From Adineta vaga (lineage: Eukaryota > Rotifera): a stretch of DNA of 64,000 nt. The DNA is taken from the NCBI GenBank assembly GCA_021613535.1, contig CP075494.1, positions 13,082,001-13,146,000 on the forward strand, written 5' to 3'. Shown here piece after piece: positions 61,798-64,000 of this stretch (its first letter is position 1; every line of letters starts with the position of its first letter). Under the pieces are notes generated by a model. The model was not told where the DNA came from. It saw only the letters and a list, made by a program, of their open reading frames with translations, and did not search any database. A program made the translations under genes and the position numbers.

Positions 61798-62902
61798 TTC
61801 CCAGTCCTCTAGTTATGATGAAACTGCTCGTATGAAAGGATAGAAAAAATATATAGGTAAAAACATACTATACTTCTAGATATACAACTAAATGACTTAG
61901 TTACACATTTGTGTTGAAAATAAATCGAGAATCAATATTAAGAGAGAGATATGTACATGTTGTTGATACTTTTATTCAAACGAAAAGGTTATGAACAATA
62001 TCTCATTAAATCACATATTATATTATTTACAAGTAACGTTCATCGAAAGTCGATTTACTTGGCCCTGGACTTTCACGATCGACATGTAAATATAGCTGTA
62101 TTTAGATATAAATCAGATACTTAGTATAGTCATTTCTGTATGGACGTATTCGCACTTCCTGTGTAAAAAATACTTTTCAGTGCAAGCGTTTAGGGTCCCA
62201 TCTGTGGAACTCACATAGTCCATTTACGATGACAACCTGTAAATAATAAGATTCTATCTCTAATGAAGCCCTTATCTTTAAGGTTGAATATGCAGGCAGA
62301 AAGTCTAAAAATCTCTTGACTTGAAACTTACACTTTATTTTCTTCAAAAATATATATATTAGTTCCACAACAGAAGCGATCATTTTCTACCAAAATACAA
62401 TTAACGGTCGTTACCGACAAATCTGATCCATTAAATTGAATTTCCGTTGTTTGGCCCTACCTTTCTAGTCTAGTTAATATGAGCTACTATGTAAAACTTT
62501 AATTTACAATTATGTTCTTTATTGGATTCCATCAAAATTGATTTCTACAATACACATCTATTATATATCTCATTAGATTCTTTCTTTGCAATCGCTTGCA
62601 TCTTTCATTCGCTGAACCATCATTTTGAATCATTTTTTTTCATTTGTCCGTGTGTTTAGATATATTTAAACAAAAAAAAATCGCACGTTTCGCATACTAA
62701 TAACAATAAAAATAAAAGAAACTAGACGGAGAGCTAAACAAGAAGAACAAATAGGTAAACAAAAAGCGCGTTGATGCTCAATTATTTTTGAATGACACAA
62801 TGAGAGAACGAAAGAAAAACGATTGGAATGGACATAACAAGCATAAATAAATATAGACAAATCTGACCACCTCCTATCTTTCCATTAACCTAATATTGTC
62901 TT
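61798..62902. other. Intergenic region between the two BiP-like genes
   Basis: 1.1 kb of AT-rich sequence with no supported gene. It holds the rest of the copy 1 promoter and the 3' flank of copy 2. Confidence 0.4.

Positions 62903-64000
<1,098 letters not shown>

Overview
This is nuclear DNA of a small, AT-rich animal genome. The genes carry many introns of about 45-65 nt with GT/AG ends and lie only a few hundred bases apart. Recognisable metazoan orthologues include FHOD formin, novel PKC, FAN1, DENND11, PDCL3, BiP and the FUT10/11 family. The compactness, the AT bias, the decayed coiled-coil/NHL-repeat gene and the lone rhodopsin-like GPCR suggest a rotifer, most likely bdelloid. That assignment is inference. 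No CRISPR array, tRNA, rRNA or viral gene was recognised. Coding models were spliced by hand. For most genes the exon lengths sum to an intact reading frame, and this is noted where it was checked.

Left part (1-19.1 kb), all on the + strand: the 3' part of a FUT10/11-type fucosyltransferase, cytosolic cysteinyl-tRNA synthetase, a DENND11/LCHN protein, a 24-exon FHOD formin, a decayed partial copy of D-lactate dehydrogenase, and directly behind it the intact D-lactate dehydrogenase gene.

Middle part (19.6-42.3 kb): the notable feature of the window. Eight consecutive + strand genes (called R1-R8 here) all encode the N-terminal Rel-homology (NF-kB type) DNA-binding fold. R1-R3 add an IPT domain and a C-terminal ankyrin region (p105/Relish layout), R4 has Rel plus IPT only, and R5-R8 stop after the N-terminal Rel subdomain and end in short basic or CxxC-bearing tails. 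The DNA-recognition loop differs in every copy. R2 and R3 share an almost identical 357-bp ankyrin segment inside otherwise diverged genes, which points to gene conversion. A small antisense Ly6/uPAR-type GPI-anchored protein gene sits between R2 and R3, a non-autonomous DNA transposon between R4 and R5, and an NHL-repeat pseudogene after R8. Together they look like a lineage-specific expansion of immune or stress-type transcription factors.

Right part (43.9-64 kb): PDCL3 chaperone, a small EF-hand protein, an SDR-fold protein that has lost its catalytic residues, an antisense 7TM receptor, an epsilon-type PKC with a long extra C-terminal tail, the FAN1 nuclease with an N-terminal PCNA-box-like motif, and a three-zinc-finger RGG protein. 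Two minus-strand BiP-type HSP70 genes close the window. The second runs off the edge. Neither ends in a KDEL-type signal, and they share a near-identical converted tract that includes an intron.
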